Shown piece after piece: positions 16,942 to 24,240 of a stretch of 43,959 nt of DNA. The position numbers and the translations under genes were made by a program. Each line of letters begins with the position of its first letter. Within the stretch, counting starts at the first letter, position 1. The stretch spans positions 1-43,959 of the forward strand of contig JAFRBX010000041.1 in assembly GCA_017404665.1 (NCBI GenBank), read 5' to 3'. Origin of the DNA: Ruminococcus sp. (GTDB taxonomy: Bacteria; Bacillota; Clostridia; Oscillospirales; Acutalibacteraceae). Under the pieces are notes generated by a model. It saw only the letters and a list, made by a program, of their open reading frames with translations. It did no database searches and had not been told where the DNA came from.

Positions 16942-17082
16942 GTGTAAATGCGTCGTAGCCACCCACTCTAAAGGCGAGCTACCAGCGCGTGTAAATGCGT
17001 CGTAGCCACCCACTCTAAAGGCGAGCTACCAGCGCGTGTAAATGCGTCGTAGCCACCCACTCTAAAGGCGAGCTGCCAGCGC
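16942..17082 (-). repeat. three tandem 47-bp repeats derived from the tRNA-Arg 5' half
   Basis: Units at 16942-16988, 16989-17035 and 17036-17082 directly precede the tRNA on its own strand. Units 1 and 2 are identical; unit 3 has one change (GCTGCCAGC). Read on the minus strand each contains GCGCTGGTAGCTC (acceptor and D-stem of tRNA-Arg) and GGCTACGA (anticodon region), with a changed D-loop and no T-arm. They look like partial tRNA duplications followed by expansion. Confidence 0.9.
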
Positions 17083-17293
17083 ATAGGTCCGATGCGTCGA
17101 AAACTCGGCGCAGGGTATGAAAACGGCTCATTGCCGTAATTGATATATTATCACATTTTTTTGGAAAAAGCAAGTAAAGATTGCGAGAAATAGAAAAAGT
17201 TTTTTCGGGGATTTTTTAGCAGAGTGTACAATAATCGCTTTTGTGCCGAATCCGCATATGATGTCCGGTTCGGCGTTGAACAGGATATACCTA
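17083..17293. other. intergenic region holding the tRNA promoter
   Basis: No gene is seen. On the minus strand TTGCTT, 17 bp, then TAATAT (around 17143-17170) is a plausible tRNA-Arg promoter; the transcript would run through the three tRNA-like repeats first. Confidence 0.4.
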
Positions 17294-17322
17294 TAGACAA
17301 AACCGCGCGGAATCTGTATAAT
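17294..17322 (+). promoter_or_regulatory. promoter of the acyltransferase gene
   Basis: TAGACA 17294-17299, 17-bp spacer, TATAAT 17317-17322. Confidence 0.7.
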
Positions 17323-17358
17323 CATAAGGTAACCTGTCGAAAGAACGGAGAATCTTGT

Positions 17359-18222
17359 ATGTTTGATCCGAAAACAAACAAATATCCCTATCCTTTGGAG
17401 ACGGACAGGCATTATCTGCCGGTCAGAAAGGACCGCGGCATCGTTTTTGATGAGAACTATCCCTATATCGACACGAGCCTGGGCTTTCGCTTCGTCGATT
17501 TGTGGGTTCGCTTTTTACTGTATACGGTCGTTTTTCCCGCGACATACATTCGTCTGGGGCTGAAGATCGAGGGAAGAGAGAATCTGAAAAAGCATCGGGA
17601 GACGCTCGATCGGGGCGTCATCTCTGTCAGCAACCATGTCCATCTGTGGGATTACCTCGCGATCAGATGCGCGATCAAGCCGAAGAATTCCCATGTGCTG
17701 GTGTGGCAGCCCAACATCAACGGCGAGAACGGTCCGCTGATCCGTCATGTCGGCGGCATTCCGATCCCCGAGACCGGGCGCAGGGCGACCGAGGCGTATA
17801 TCGGTACAATCCATCAATTGCTTGATGACGGCGGATGGCTTCAGGTGTATGCCGAGGGCAGTATGTGGGAGTATTACGCGCCGATCCGTCCGTTCAAGCG
17901 CGGCGCCGCGTTCATCGCCTGTGATACCGGCAAGCCCGTTCTGCCGATGGCGTTTTCCTATCGCGAGCCCTCTTGGATCCGCAGAAACATTTTCCGTCAG
18001 CTCGCCTGCTTCACCCTGCGTATCGGCGAGCCGCTTTACGCCGATGAAACGCTCGCAAAAAGAGCGCGTCAGATCGACCTGACAAAGCGCTGTCACGCGG
18101 CGGTGTGTGATCTTGCGGGCATCAAGCCCGAGGAGAATCTCTACGAGCCCGTATTCTGTGATTTCGCGCGTATCGATTATTATACGACCGAGTACGGCGC
18201 GGGATATAAGGGCTCGCATTAG
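17359..18222 (+). CDS. PlsC-like 1-acylglycerol-3-phosphate acyltransferase family protein
   Basis: Probably transfers an acyl chain to a lysophospholipid or related acceptor at the membrane. The ATG at 17359 (MFDPKTNKYPYPLET) lies behind CGGAG and 37 bp after the -10; 287 residues, slightly long for PlsC. The catalytic HX4D motif is SNHVHLWD, and the EGTR-type motif is present as EGSMWEYYAPIRPFKRGAAFIA. One hydrophobic segment (FRFVDLWVRFLLYTVVFPATYIRLGL) precedes the catalytic motif and can anchor the protein. It is monocistronic: the TPP-riboswitch promoter follows 28 bp after the stop. The exact acceptor cannot be told. Confidence 0.85.
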   Translation: MFDPKTNKYPYPLETDRHYLPVRKDRGIVFDENYPYIDTSLGFRFVDLWVRFLLYTVVFPATYIRLGLKIEGRENLKKHRETLDRGVISVSNHVHLWDYLAIRCAIKPKNSHVLVWQPNINGENGPLIRHVGGIPIPETGRRATEAYIGTIHQLLDDGGWLQVYAEGSMWEYYAPIRPFKRGAAFIACDTGKPVLPMAFSYREPSWIRRNIFRQLACFTLRIGEPLYADETLAKRARQIDLTKRCHAAVCDLAGIKPEENLYEPVFCDFARIDYYTTEYGAGYKGSH

Positions 18223-18250
18223 CTGTTTGTATGACCGATCAAAAACCGTC

Positions 18251-18279
18251 TTGACAAATGATGACGGCGGGTATACTAT
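18251..18279 (+). promoter_or_regulatory. promoter of the TPP-riboswitch operon
   Basis: TTGACA 18251-18256, 17-bp spacer, TACTAT 18274-18279 (or TATACT two bases earlier). Confidence 0.75.
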
Positions 18280-18297
18280 AGACATCAGAAAAAACAC

Positions 18298-18390
18298 CAC
18301 GGGGGAGCTGACGCGAAAGTCGGCTGAGAAAGGGATGGATGTTTCCCTGACCCTATACCTGATACGGATAATGCCGTCGTAGGGAGCTGT
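18298..18390 (+). ncRNA. TPP riboswitch (THI element)
   Basis: The aptamer core is unmistakable: CACGGGGGAGCTG, GGCTGAGAAAGGG, GACCCTATACCTGATACGG, ATAATGCCGTCGTAGGGAG. The CTGAGA box and the ACCTGAT...GGATAAT...CGTAGGGA box match the consensus, with one base change in GATACGGAT. Thiamine pyrophosphate binding should lower expression of thiT and the pyrophosphokinase through the terminator 12 bp downstream. Confidence 0.95.
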
Positions 18391-18401
18391 AAGAAATTTT
18401 G

Positions 18402-18429
18402 GCGCCATGCGATTGCGTGGTGCTTTTTT
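18402..18429 (+). terminator. riboswitch-controlled terminator
   Basis: GCGCCATGC / GCGTGGTGC, nine pairs including two G-U, loop GATT, then six T. It is placed as the expression platform of the TPP riboswitch. Confidence 0.85.
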
Positions 18430-18496
18430 GTTATTACATTATTGTCATCGCTCAGGCTGACACGTGCGCCGACGATGGCGAAAGGAAGGAAGTATT

Positions 18497-19345
18497 ATGA
18501 GTAAAATCGAAAAAGTTGACCCGATGCGGGGCGTCAAGATGACGCAGAAGCTGACCGAAACCGGCTTGATGCTGGCGCTGGCGGTCATCCTGAGCATCGT
18601 CAAGATCGCCGAGCTGCCCTACGGGGGCTCTATCACGCTGGCGTCCATGCTGCCGATGATTATCATCGCCTACCGCTACGGCGTCGGCTGGGGCTCGCTG
18701 GCGGGTGTGGTGTACGGTCTGATCCAGATGATCTTAGGCATGAACAACGTATCCTACGCTACCAGCATCATCGCGGCGATTGCGATCATCTTGCTGGACT
18801 ATCTGTTCGCGTTCACGGTAACCTGCCTGGGCGGTCTGTTCCGCGGCATGAAGAGCCAGTCCGCCGCCTTCGGCATAGGAGCGCTTTTGGTGTGCTTCGC
18901 GCGCTATGTGTTCCATGTGATCTCCGGCTGTACCGTATGGGCGGGTCTGTCCATCCCCACCGGCGACGCGTTCTTCTATTCGATGATCTATAACGCGACC
19001 TATATGCTGCCCGAAACGATCATCACCGTTGTCGCGGCGCTCTATCTGGGCTCTGTGATCGACTTTTCCTCGCCCCGACTCAAGGCGGCAAATGTCGAGC
19101 GTATTCCGATGCCCGCGCATGTGCTGAATGTGATCTCCGGGCTGCTGTTCGTGTCGGCGATCGCCGCCGTGGTCGCGATGGTGTTCCCGAAGCTGCAGAA
19201 CGCCGACAGCGGTGAATTCGATATCACCGGCATCTCTTCGGTCAATACGACGGCGATCATCATTGTAGCGGCAGTGGCGCTGGTCATTATCTGCGCGCTG
19301 CAGCTGGTCAAGCTCTATGTCGTCAAGAACGCGAAGGAGTCATGA
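18497..19345 (+). CDS. thiT: energy-coupled thiamine transporter ThiT
   Basis: Membrane S-component that binds thiamine for an ECF transporter; it needs the shared EcfA-A'-T module encoded elsewhere. The ATG at 18497 follows AAGGAAGGA; 282 residues. The ThiT core (about 15-195) has KLTETGLMLALAVILSIVKI, YRYGVGWGSLAGVVYGLIQ and, near the thiamine site, GCTVWAGLSIP with SMIYNATYMLPETIIT. Two extra hydrophobic segments at the C-terminus (VLNVISGLLFVSAIAAVVAMVF and TTAIIIVAAVALVIICALQ) make it longer than the roughly 190-residue family; their role is unknown. The riboswitch upstream and the kinase downstream support thiamine specificity. Confidence 0.93.
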   Translation: MSKIEKVDPMRGVKMTQKLTETGLMLALAVILSIVKIAELPYGGSITLASMLPMIIIAYRYGVGWGSLAGVVYGLIQMILGMNNVSYATSIIAAIAIILLDYLFAFTVTCLGGLFRGMKSQSAAFGIGALLVCFARYVFHVISGCTVWAGLSIPTGDAFFYSMIYNATYMLPETIITVVAALYLGSVIDFSSPRLKAANVERIPMPAHVLNVISGLLFVSAIAAVVAMVFPKLQNADSGEFDITGISSVNTTAIIIVAAVALVIICALQLVKLYVVKNAKES

Positions 19346-19956
19346 GCCGCTGTTTTATCTTCGGCGCATTGCCGGTAAGCCGCCTGACCGAAGCGCCGCG
19401 GGAGAGCGATTTGATCATCGCCGCCGATAAAGGCTATGACGTCGCGCTGTCGCTGGGGCTGACGCCTGATCTCGTCGTGGGAGATTTCGATTCTCGCTCG
19501 GAAGCGCCCGAGGTGGAAAACCTTATCCGTTTACAGGTGCGAAAAGATGATACCGACGTCGGTCATGCCGTAGAGCTGGGCTTTGAACGCGGATACAGCG
19601 ACTTTGTCGTGTACGGCGCGGTGGGCGGTCTGCTGGATCACACCTTCGCGAACGTCGTCATCGCCCACGATATCGCCCGCAGGGGCGGCAAGGCGCTGTT
19701 CATCGGTGAGGAATACTCCTTCACTGTCCTGCATAATTCCGAAAAGGAATTATGTCCCCGCGGCGGCGGCAGGATATCTGTTTTCGCCTTGGGAGGCACG
19801 GCAAAGGGCGTGACGATCCGCGGACTGAGCTATGAGACGGAGGATCTCACCCTGCGCTGTACCGATCATGTCGGCGTGAGCAACGCTTTTATCGGCAAGC
19901 CCGCGTCTGTTTCCGTTGACGAAGGCAATCTGCTGGTCGTGTGGCAGACGGAATAA
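19342..19956 (+). CDS. thiN: thiamine pyrophosphokinase
   Basis: Converts imported thiamine plus ATP to thiamine pyrophosphate, completing salvage with ThiT. The ATG at 19342 overlaps the thiT stop (ATGA); 204 residues, normal. Motifs: IIAADKGYDVALSLGLTPDLVVGDFDS, then RKDDTDVGHAVE, GAVGGLLDHTFANV, and the C-terminal substrate-binding part VGVSNAFIGKPASVSVDEGNLLVV. Its product is the riboswitch ligand, closing a feedback loop. Confidence 0.96.
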   Translation: MSRCFIFGALPVSRLTEAPRESDLIIAADKGYDVALSLGLTPDLVVGDFDSRSEAPEVENLIRLQVRKDDTDVGHAVELGFERGYSDFVVYGAVGGLLDHTFANVVIAHDIARRGGKALFIGEEYSFTVLHNSEKELCPRGGGRISVFALGGTAKGVTIRGLSYETEDLTLRCTDHVGVSNAFIGKPASVSVDEGNLLVVWQTE

Positions 19957-19994
19957 CGCGGGAAGCTGTTATAATCGAAAAATGTCATTTGACG

Positions 19995-20026
19995 GAGCTG
20001 CTGTGCTTTTGGCGCGGCAGCTTTTT
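19995..20026 (+). terminator. terminator of thiT-thiN
   Basis: AGCTGCTGT pairs with GCGCGGCAGCT (two G-U) and is followed by TTTTTC. Confidence 0.7.
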
Positions 20027-20055
20027 CATATAAAAAAACGAGAATGATTCGTGTA

Positions 20056-20084
20056 TTGCAAAACTGCGCTGCATACGATATAAT
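20056..20084 (+). promoter_or_regulatory. promoter of the phosphoesterase-CYTH pair
   Basis: TTGCAA 20056-20061, 17-bp spacer, TATAAT 20079-20084. Confidence 0.78.
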
Positions 20085-20124
20085 ATACGATATCAAATCA
20101 TATTAATGCAAGGGAGGTATCGTG

Positions 20125-20928
20125 ATGTCAAAAGCTGTGATCACGCGCTATACCGTGGACAGCGGTCTTTCGCTGAAAAGTCCCGTCCGTATCGCGCACG
20201 CGTCCGATCTGCATGAGCGCGGCTGCGATGATATCCTCGAAATGATTCGCGCCGAGAATCCCGACCTTATCATGATCACCGGCGACGTCTTTGAGCGCTA
20301 TGATAACCGTCCGCAGTATGATTTTGAGCGCCGTCCGCTCAAGCGCCTGATCATCAACATCCTCCACTACGGCAACTACTTGCTCACGAAGCTGATGCCG
20401 AATCCCAAAAAAGCGCATGAAGAAAACGCCCGGCGTTTTCTGCGGGAGGCGGTCAAGCTCGCGCCGGTCTACATGAGCCTCGGCAACCACGAGCAAAAGC
20501 TCCTCGAACGCGACTATGCTTTTCTGCGCAGGACGGGAGTGACCCTGCTCGAAAACGCCGATACGCAGGTTCGCGTCGGGGATTTCCGATTCACGCTCGG
20601 CGGTATGTCCGTCTGGGATTATGAAGCATGGCTTCCGAACTTTCTCAAAAAGGACGGCTATAAGATACTCCTGTGCCACAAGCCGGATATGTACGTCGAT
20701 CTGCTGACGGACAGCGGCGTCGACCTCACCCTCTCCGGTCATACCCACGGCGGCCAGATTCGGGTAGGGAAGAGGGGTTTCTTTGTCCCGGGTCAGGGAT
20801 TATTCGGCAAGTATGCCCACGGCAGCTTTTTCGGCGGCAGGCTGATCGTCTCTGCGGGGTGTGCCAATACGGCGGCCTGTCCGCGGTTCTTCAACCCGCG
20901 CGAGCTGGTGATGATAGAGGTGAAATGA
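20125..20928 (+). CDS. calcineurin-like metallophosphoesterase (YkuE-like)
   Basis: Two-metal phosphoesterase. The ATG at 20125 is chosen over the GTG at 20122 for its 7-nt spacing from AGGGAGG; 267 residues. Metal-binding motifs in order: DLHE in IAHASDLHERG, GDVFERYDN, GNHE in SLGNHEQKLLE, LLCHKPD, and GHTHGGQIR. Between them is an insert (RRPLKRLIINILHYGNYLLTKLMP) that could touch the membrane, as in relatives acting on lipid-linked substrates. No signal peptide. Translation is coupled to a CYTH gene by a 4-bp overlap. The substrate cannot be read from sequence. Confidence 0.88.
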   Translation: MSKAVITRYTVDSGLSLKSPVRIAHASDLHERGCDDILEMIRAENPDLIMITGDVFERYDNRPQYDFERRPLKRLIINILHYGNYLLTKLMPNPKKAHEENARRFLREAVKLAPVYMSLGNHEQKLLERDYAFLRRTGVTLLENADTQVRVGDFRFTLGGMSVWDYEAWLPNFLKKDGYKILLCHKPDMYVDLLTDSGVDLTLSGHTHGGQIRVGKRGFFVPGQGLFGKYAHGSFFGGRLIVSAGCANTAACPRFFNPRELVMIEVK

Positions 20929-21452
20929 TGGAGCATTTTGATATCGATATAGCGCCCTTGGAAATTGAGCGCAAATTTTTGATCGCCTATCCCGACACGG
21001 AAAAGCTGAAAGCGATGCCCGATTACCGCTGTGTGCAGATAGAGCAAAGCTATCTGCAGGCGTCGGATGACTTTGTCGGCGGGCGCGTAAGGCGTATCGT
21101 CGACGGCGACGCCATACGGTATGTCTATACCTACAAAATGAAGTTGTCGGACGTTACGCGCCGCGAGTATGAGCGCGAGATCACCGAGGAGGAATATCAC
21201 GACCTGCTCAGGCGCAGGATCCCCGGGACGATCACGATCGAAAAGAATCGACACAGTTTTTCCTACGGCGGCTTGACCTATGAGCTGGATGTTTACAGCT
21301 TCTGGGAGGACAGGGCGACCTTGGAGGCGGAGGTTGAAAGCGAGGATACGCATATTCCGATCCCGCCGTGCGTCACACTCATCAAAGAGGTGACCCATGA
21401 CCGCCGCTATAACAATTCTCAATTATCGCATAATAAAGGTATCATTGAATAA
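20925..21452 (+). CDS. CYTH-domain protein (triphosphate tunnel metalloenzyme family)
   Basis: Members hydrolyse or cyclise triphosphates such as tripolyphosphate, ATP or thiamine triphosphate. The ATG at 20925 overlaps the preceding stop; 175 residues. The diagnostic EXEXK motif near the N-terminus is present as LEIERKFLIAYPD. Alternating basic and acidic tunnel residues follow: RVRRIVDGDAIRYVYTYKMK, RREYEREI, TIEKNRHSF, LDVY and LEAEVE. Its pairing with a metallophosphoesterase suggests phosphate-ester or polyphosphate metabolism, but no specific substrate can be assigned. Confidence 0.88.
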   Translation: MMEHFDIDIAPLEIERKFLIAYPDTEKLKAMPDYRCVQIEQSYLQASDDFVGGRVRRIVDGDAIRYVYTYKMKLSDVTRREYEREITEEEYHDLLRRRIPGTITIEKNRHSFSYGGLTYELDVYSFWEDRATLEAEVESEDTHIPIPPCVTLIKEVTHDRRYNNSQLSHNKGIIE

Positions 21453-21645
21453 AGGGGCTGTCGGAATCGGAGCAAAGCAGAGCAGAGTCGACAATGTCCC
21501 TCTGACGGACATGCGTATCACGGGTTGCACGAAGCTTTTCCAGCCCCCTCGTCAGAGGGGGCTTTGTCAGTGCTTAAGAGATGGATATTATCCGACGGGA
21601 AAGACCCTGAAATAGGAAATTGAAGAATTATTAAAAATAAAAAAA
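21453..21645 (+). terminator. repeat-containing intergenic region with a terminator at 21542-21566
   Basis: AGCCCCCTC-GTC-AGAGGGGGCT followed by TTGT, a strong stem with a short T tract. The same CCCCCTC/GAGGGGG motif recurs at 24179, 38612, 38813 and 43791, so this terminator is part of a repeat family. No gene in this stretch. Confidence 0.6.
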
Positions 21646-21662
21646 TTAACGTTTCTCGTTAA
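21646..21662. promoter_or_regulatory. operator 1 (TTAACG-N5-CGTTAA)
   Basis: Perfect 6-bp dyad with 5-bp spacing, eight bases before the -35. A second copy is at 21702-21718. Confidence 0.75.
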
Positions 21663-21669
21663 AAACCTA

Positions 21670-21697
21670 TTGACAAATGAAAAATCCATGCTATACT
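21670..21697 (+). promoter_or_regulatory. promoter of the DUF2975-Xre operon
   Basis: TTGACA 21670-21675, 16-bp spacer, TATACT 21692-21697, bracketed by the two operators. Confidence 0.75.
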
Positions 21698-21701
21698 ATA
21701 G

Positions 21702-21749
21702 TTAACGATAAACGTTAAATCGTTAATCTTATCCAATCAATTGTTAACG
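21702..21749. promoter_or_regulatory. operator 2 (TTAACG-N5-CGTTAA) plus further half-sites
   Basis: A perfect dyad at 21702-21718 overlaps the expected transcription start. Further half-sites CGTTAA (21721-21726) and TTAACG (21744-21749) follow. Likely target of the small repressor encoded at 22452. Confidence 0.75.
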
Positions 21750-21764
21750 TAAAGGAGAAATATC

Positions 21765-22442
21765 ATGGAAAATTCAGTCAAGAGAAAGATCAACGTTTTC
21801 GGCAAGGTCATGAAGATCATCACCACCGTTATCATCGTCTGCCTGCTGGTCGCGGAGGGCTTTATGCTGGTCGGCGGCGTCATCGTAGCGATCGTTCCGA
21901 AGGACAGCGTGACCGTTGACGCGGCTGTGAACGCGGATATCAAAGTAAATACCGGCTATTTCGGCTTAGACGATGGTCAGGTTTCGGTCAAAGCGGGCGA
22001 TACAAAGATCGTGGTCGGGGATATCGGTTCCGGTGATTTTCAAATCAATAGCGAGAATGGCGTTACGCACATGAACAGCAATTTTAGGGATATGCATTTT
22101 GATCTGAACACAGCGCTCCTGCTGATCGTTTACGGTATGGTATCTCTCGCCGCCGTCATCGTTGCGCTGTACTTCTTCAAGGCGCTGATGAAGCAGTTCA
22201 TGATCTGCGACAGCCCGTTTTCCGACGGCGTGGTGCAGAAGATGCGCCATTTTGCCATCGCGCTGATCCCCTGCGTAGTCGTTGCGGAGGGCATGAAAAA
22301 GGCGATCGGCGGCGTCATCAGCGACAGCTTTACCTTTGATTTCGACTTTATCTCTGTCGCCTTTGTATTCATCATCTTCGTCCTGACGATGGTATTCAAG
22401 TACGGTACCGAGCTCCAGAAGGAGCACGACGATATGGTATAA
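21765..22442 (+). CDS. DUF2975-like integral membrane protein
   Basis: 225 residues; the ATG at 21765 has AAAGGAGAAATATC ahead. Hydrophobic segments at about 17-43 (MKIITTVIIVCLLVAEGFML), 115-140 (ALLLIVYGMVSLAAVIVAL), 160-180 (FAIALIPCVVVAEG) and 195-215 (ISVAFVFIIFVLTMVF). A polar extracytoplasmic loop lies between the first two. The C-terminal part, FSDGVVQKMRHFAIALIPC and FKYGTELQKEHDDMV, matches the pattern of DUF2975 proteins, which are commonly followed by a YozG-type repressor exactly as here. Function unknown; envelope stress or competence-like roles have been guessed for the family but nothing here proves one. Confidence 0.75.
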   Translation: MENSVKRKINVFGKVMKIITTVIIVCLLVAEGFMLVGGVIVAIVPKDSVTVDAAVNADIKVNTGYFGLDDGQVSVKAGDTKIVVGDIGSGDFQINSENGVTHMNSNFRDMHFDLNTALLLIVYGMVSLAAVIVALYFFKALMKQFMICDSPFSDGVVQKMRHFAIALIPCVVVAEGMKKAIGGVISDSFTFDFDFISVAFVFIIFVLTMVFKYGTELQKEHDDMV

Positions 22443-22451
22443 GGTGAAGCT

Positions 22452-22664
22452 ATGGGAAAGATCATCGTAAGGCTCGACCGCGTGATGGCTGACCGCAAGA
22501 TCGGGCTCAATGAGCTGAGCGAGCAGGTCGGTATCTCCAACGTCAATCTCTCTAAGCTCAAGAACGGTCATATCAGTGCGATCCGCTTCTCCACGCTGAT
22601 CGCGATCTGCGGGGCGCTGCACTGCCAGCCCGGCGATCTGCTGGAGTATACGGAGGAAGAATGA
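22452..22664 (+). CDS. small Cro/CI-family (Xre, YozG-like) transcriptional regulator
   Basis: 70 residues, a bare helix-turn-helix: IIVRLDRVMADRKIGLNELSEQVGISNVNLSKLKNGHISAIRFSTLIAICGALHCQPGDLLEY, with recognition helix around SNVNLSKLKNG. The ATG at 22452 is 9 bp after the DUF2975 stop with AAGGTGAAGCT ahead. It is the obvious candidate to bind the TTAACG-N5-CGTTAA sites at the operon promoter and autoregulate. Confidence 0.92.
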   Translation: MGKIIVRLDRVMADRKIGLNELSEQVGISNVNLSKLKNGHISAIRFSTLIAICGALHCQPGDLLEYTEEE

Positions 22665-22666
22665 CA

Positions 22667-22830
22667 TTAATACTAATTTCCAATTAAACCCTTTAACATC
22701 TATTGCGCCAAATTGCGCATAGCTTCGTTGTCAGGCTTGACATACGTCAGTATGCCTGCGCCCTCCGCCTCGCTCTGCACAATTTTTCGCTAATATCTGT
22801 TTTAAAGCTTTTTATTAGAAATTAGTATAA
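22667..22830. mobile_element. MITE-like element with 13-14-bp inverted ends
   Basis: Left end TTAATACTAATTTC (22667-22680), right end GAAATTAGTATAA (22818-22830), 164 bp in total with no coding capacity. Internal inverted pieces include CTTGACATACGTCAGTATG. The left end begins two bases after the regulator's stop codon. Confidence 0.7.
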
Positions 22831-22831
22831 A

Positions 22832-22866
22832 AAACAACATCCCGAGGGAAAGCTCCCCCGGGATGC
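22832..22866 (-). terminator. terminator of the minus-strand thrC operon
   Basis: On the minus strand CATCCCGGGGG / CCCTCGGGATG pairs throughout with one G-U, then TTGTTTTTTA. The plus-strand version has an A-C mismatch. Confidence 0.78.
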
Positions 22867-22919
22867 CGTTTTATATATACCCAAAAAAGTGGTTAGTGGA
22901 TAGTGGCTAGTAATAACTG

Positions 22920-24149
22920 TCAGCGGCTCAATCCGAATTTTTTCTCGAATTCCGCTAAATCATTTTTGCAATGCATTGGTTCTCCGACGGCTTTGATCGC
23001 AGATTCGATATCCTTCAGACCGTTGCCGGTGACGATGGATACGATGACAGCGTCCTTCGGCAGCTTTCCCTCGCGGCTGAGCTTCATCAGCCCCGCCGTC
23101 GCGGTGACGCCTGCCGGCTCGCCGAACACGCCCGCGTTTTTCGCCAGATATTGCTGCGCTTCTCTGATCTCGTCGTCGGTAACGTTGACGCAGATACCGC
23201 CGCTGTTTTTGATGGCACCCACCGCCTTATCGGGATTGCGCGGTACGCCGACGGCGATAGAATCGGCGAAGGTGTTCTCTTCCTGCGGCTGCCACGGCGT
23301 ATCGGTCATCACAGCGGTGTTGATCGGGCAGCAGCCCTGCGCCTGCACGCTGATGATGCGCGGGATCCTGTCGATCAGCCCGACCATGTACATGTCGTAC
23401 AGACCCTTGTACACGCCCGCGATCGTACAGCCGTCGCCGACCGATACCGCGACAAAGTCGGGCGCTTCAAAGTGAAGCTGTTCGCAGATCTCATGCGCGA
23501 CGGTCTTTTTGCCCTCGCTGAGATAGGGGTTGATGGCGGCGTTGCGGTTGTACCAGCCGTACTTGTCGATGGCGGCTTTGGAAAGTTCAAAGGTCTCTTC
23601 ATAGCTGCCGTCCACGGCGGTCAGATTCGCGCCGAACATCATTAGCTGGGCGATCTTTCCCTTGGGTGCGCGCGCAGGGACAAAGATGTAGGTCTTGAGT
23701 CCCGCTTTTGCCGCGTTGCCCGCGAGGGAGGATGCCGCGTTGCCCGTCGAGGAACAGGCGATGGTGTCGTAGCCCGCTTCGATCGCCTTTGTCACCGCCA
23801 TCGCGGAGGCGCGGTCTTTCAGGGATGCGGTCGGATTGACGCCGTCGTCCTTGATATACAGCCTTTTGACGCCGAGGTCGCGCGCGATGTTTGCCGCTTC
23901 ATACAGCGGCGACATCCCGACCCGCAGCCCCGCGGGGACGGTGTCCTCTTCGATCGGCAGCAGCTCGCGGTAGCGCCACATGGTGGGGTCGTCACGCTTC
24001 GCCAGCACTTCTTTATTAAATTTGGTTTTGATCGTTTCGTAGTCATAGATCACGTCGAGGATACCGCCGCACTCACAGGTGGTGATATCCGGCGCGGGAG
24101 CATAGGTCGCCCCGCATTTGACGCATTGACAGTATTTGATGTGGTTCAT
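22920..24149 (-). CDS. thrC: threonine synthase
   Basis: PLP enzyme converting O-phosphohomoserine to threonine, or a paralogue with a different substrate. 409 residues; the ATG at 24149 lies behind AAAGGAAAACACT. The N-terminus has a zinc-ribbon CxxC pair (CVKCG, CECGG) seen in many threonine synthases. The PLP lysine is in NPTASLKDRASAMAV, and the phosphate loop region is ACSSTGNAASSLAGNAA. Later motifs are AVSVGDGCTIAGVYKG and GEPAGVTATAGL. It is the last gene of an operon with a YheO-like regulator and an unfamiliar PLP enzyme, not with hom or thrB. That context leaves room for a catabolic role, such as acting on a phosphorylated or hydroxy amino acid. Confidence 0.88.
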   Translation of the reverse strand: MNHIKYCQCVKCGATYAPAPDITTCECGGILDVIYDYETIKTKFNKEVLAKRDDPTMWRYRELLPIEEDTVPAGLRVGMSPLYEAANIARDLGVKRLYIKDDGVNPTASLKDRASAMAVTKAIEAGYDTIACSSTGNAASSLAGNAAKAGLKTYIFVPARAPKGKIAQLMMFGANLTAVDGSYEETFELSKAAIDKYGWYNRNAAINPYLSEGKKTVAHEICEQLHFEAPDFVAVSVGDGCTIAGVYKGLYDMYMVGLIDRIPRIISVQAQGCCPINTAVMTDTPWQPQEENTFADSIAVGVPRNPDKAVGAIKNSGGICVNVTDDEIREAQQYLAKNAGVFGEPAGVTATAGLMKLSREGKLPKDAVIVSIVTGNGLKDIESAIKAVGEPMHCKNDLAEFEKKFGLSR

Positions 24150-24178
24150 AGTGTTTTCCTTTACCGGAGCGGTATGTG

Positions 24179-24201
24179 CCGCCCCCTCTGACGAGGGAGC
24201 C
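24179..24201. repeat. CCCCCTCTGACGAGGG repeat fragment
   Basis: Short palindromic repeat between the PLP-enzyme and threonine synthase genes, same family as at 21542, 38612, 38813 and 43791. Confidence 0.65.
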
Positions 24202-24240
24202 GAGTAAACGCCCTGCTCCTCGATTCAGTTGATCATTACT

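Noticed and set aside
16942-17082. CRISPR array
   Set aside because: The units are directly abutting copies with no variable spacers and resemble the adjacent tRNA; no cas genes nearby.
22920-24149. Calling this gene ygeX (diaminopropionate ammonia-lyase)
   Set aside because: The zinc-ribbon N-terminus and NPTASLKDRA/GDGCTIAG motifs are those of threonine synthase.
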